Assembly (NCBI GenBank): GCA_016125135.1
Contig: WGMJ01000011.1
Span: forward strand, 62,001-126,000
Source of the DNA: Alphaproteobacteria bacterium
GTDB lineage: Bacteria > Pseudomonadota > Alphaproteobacteria > Micavibrionales > Micavibrionaceae
DNA: 64,000 nt
Direction of reading: 5' to 3'
A program made the translations under genes and the position numbers. Below, one piece after another: positions 63,945 to 64,000 of the stretch. The notes beneath the pieces are model-generated. The model was given only the letters and a program-made list of their open reading frames with translations. It was not told the DNA's origin and searched no databases. How positions within the stretch are numbered: the first letter of the stretch is position 1; every line of letters starts with the position of its first letter.

Positions 63945-64000
63945 GGAATAAAATCATTTATTATGGCATTGAGCATAAAAAATTAAATAAAAACTAAGGG

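Larger units (their letters stand above)
63874..63977. repeat. Long-range inverted repeat around the clpB promoter
   Basis: Perfect 11-bp arms TATGCTCAATG (63874-63884) and CATTGAGCATA (63967-63977), 82 bases apart, enclosing the promoter and the TTGATAA dyad. Could be paired sites for a looping regulator. Confidence 0.55.

Noticed and set aside
1-64000. CRISPR arrays, tRNA or rRNA genes, classical insertion sequences
   Set aside because: No regularly spaced repeats, cloverleaf-like intergenic stretches or DDE/HUH transposase motifs were seen when reading the intergenic regions and frames.

Overview
The window looks like chromosomal sequence of a free-living alphaproteobacterium of moderate GC. 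I did not identify the genus; a deep-branching or Micavibrio-like lineage is a guess. The alphaproteobacterial signs are a pyruvate dehydrogenase cluster whose E1-beta subunit carries its own lipoyl domain, an ntrY-ntrX-hfq gene order, a CarD regulator, a DUF2336 protein, a Fur/Mur-type regulator and PAS histidine kinases. Nearly all DNA is coding. No tRNA, rRNA, CRISPR array, prophage or classical insertion sequence was recognised.

Layout. 1-5.9 kb: the start of pnp (minus), then gpmA-amn, a DUF2336 protein, a small Gln-rich protein, a kinase-like protein and mazG. 5.9-12.5 kb (minus): coaBC, hfq, a HAD phosphatase, an SGNH hydrolase and the NtrX/NtrY two-component pair, mostly overlapping by a few bases. 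12.6-16.7 kb (plus): ABC exporter, pgpA, cinA-type amidase, acetyltransferase and a GT-A-like glycosyltransferase. 16.6-26.4 kb (mostly minus): a dispersed pyruvate dehydrogenase/lipoate/ubiquinone region (ftsB-like, pdhA, pdhB, pdhC, lpd, lipA, coq10) with small unknown genes inserted. 26.4-32.9 kb (minus): small membrane proteins, Fur, three tandem paralogues of unknown function and a PAS kinase. 33-35.3 kb (plus): carD and small unknown genes. 35.3-41.8 kb (minus): three tandem periplasmic binding protein paralogues, gyrA, a DUF2059-like exported protein and ssb. 42-49.6 kb (plus): an unusual Clp-type ATPase, uvrA, a SOUL protein and a Nudix-fusion protein. 49.6-51.1 kb (minus): a kinase/response regulator pair. 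51.2-57.5 kb (plus): rplU, rpmA, obgE, a GIY-YIG gene, pip, pepN and a queuosine-precursor transporter. 57.6-64 kb: AEC transporter, a candidate small RNA with its own promoter, an acetyltransferase, a carboxylesterase, and clpB with its upstream region.

Most notable signals. (1) A family of inverted, paired-hairpin repeats with TGTC...GACA ends occurs at three loci. At one of them the spacer between the two hairpins is a complete GIY-YIG nuclease gene. At two loci the repeat supplies the C-terminal codons of a neighbouring protein. (2) Three overlapping unknown paralogues have almost identical ends and divergent centres, and a 70-base perfect direct repeat spans two of their junctions. (3) A Clp/HSP100-like ATPase has an intact second ATPase module and a degenerate first one. 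(4) A promoter-driven structured intergenic transcript is likely at 58.6 kb. (5) GyrA has leucine at the position of E. coli Ser83. (6) Several dyads lie in promoter regions, especially upstream of clpB and of the PAS kinase.

All functions come from reading motifs and family resemblance by eye; no database search was possible.
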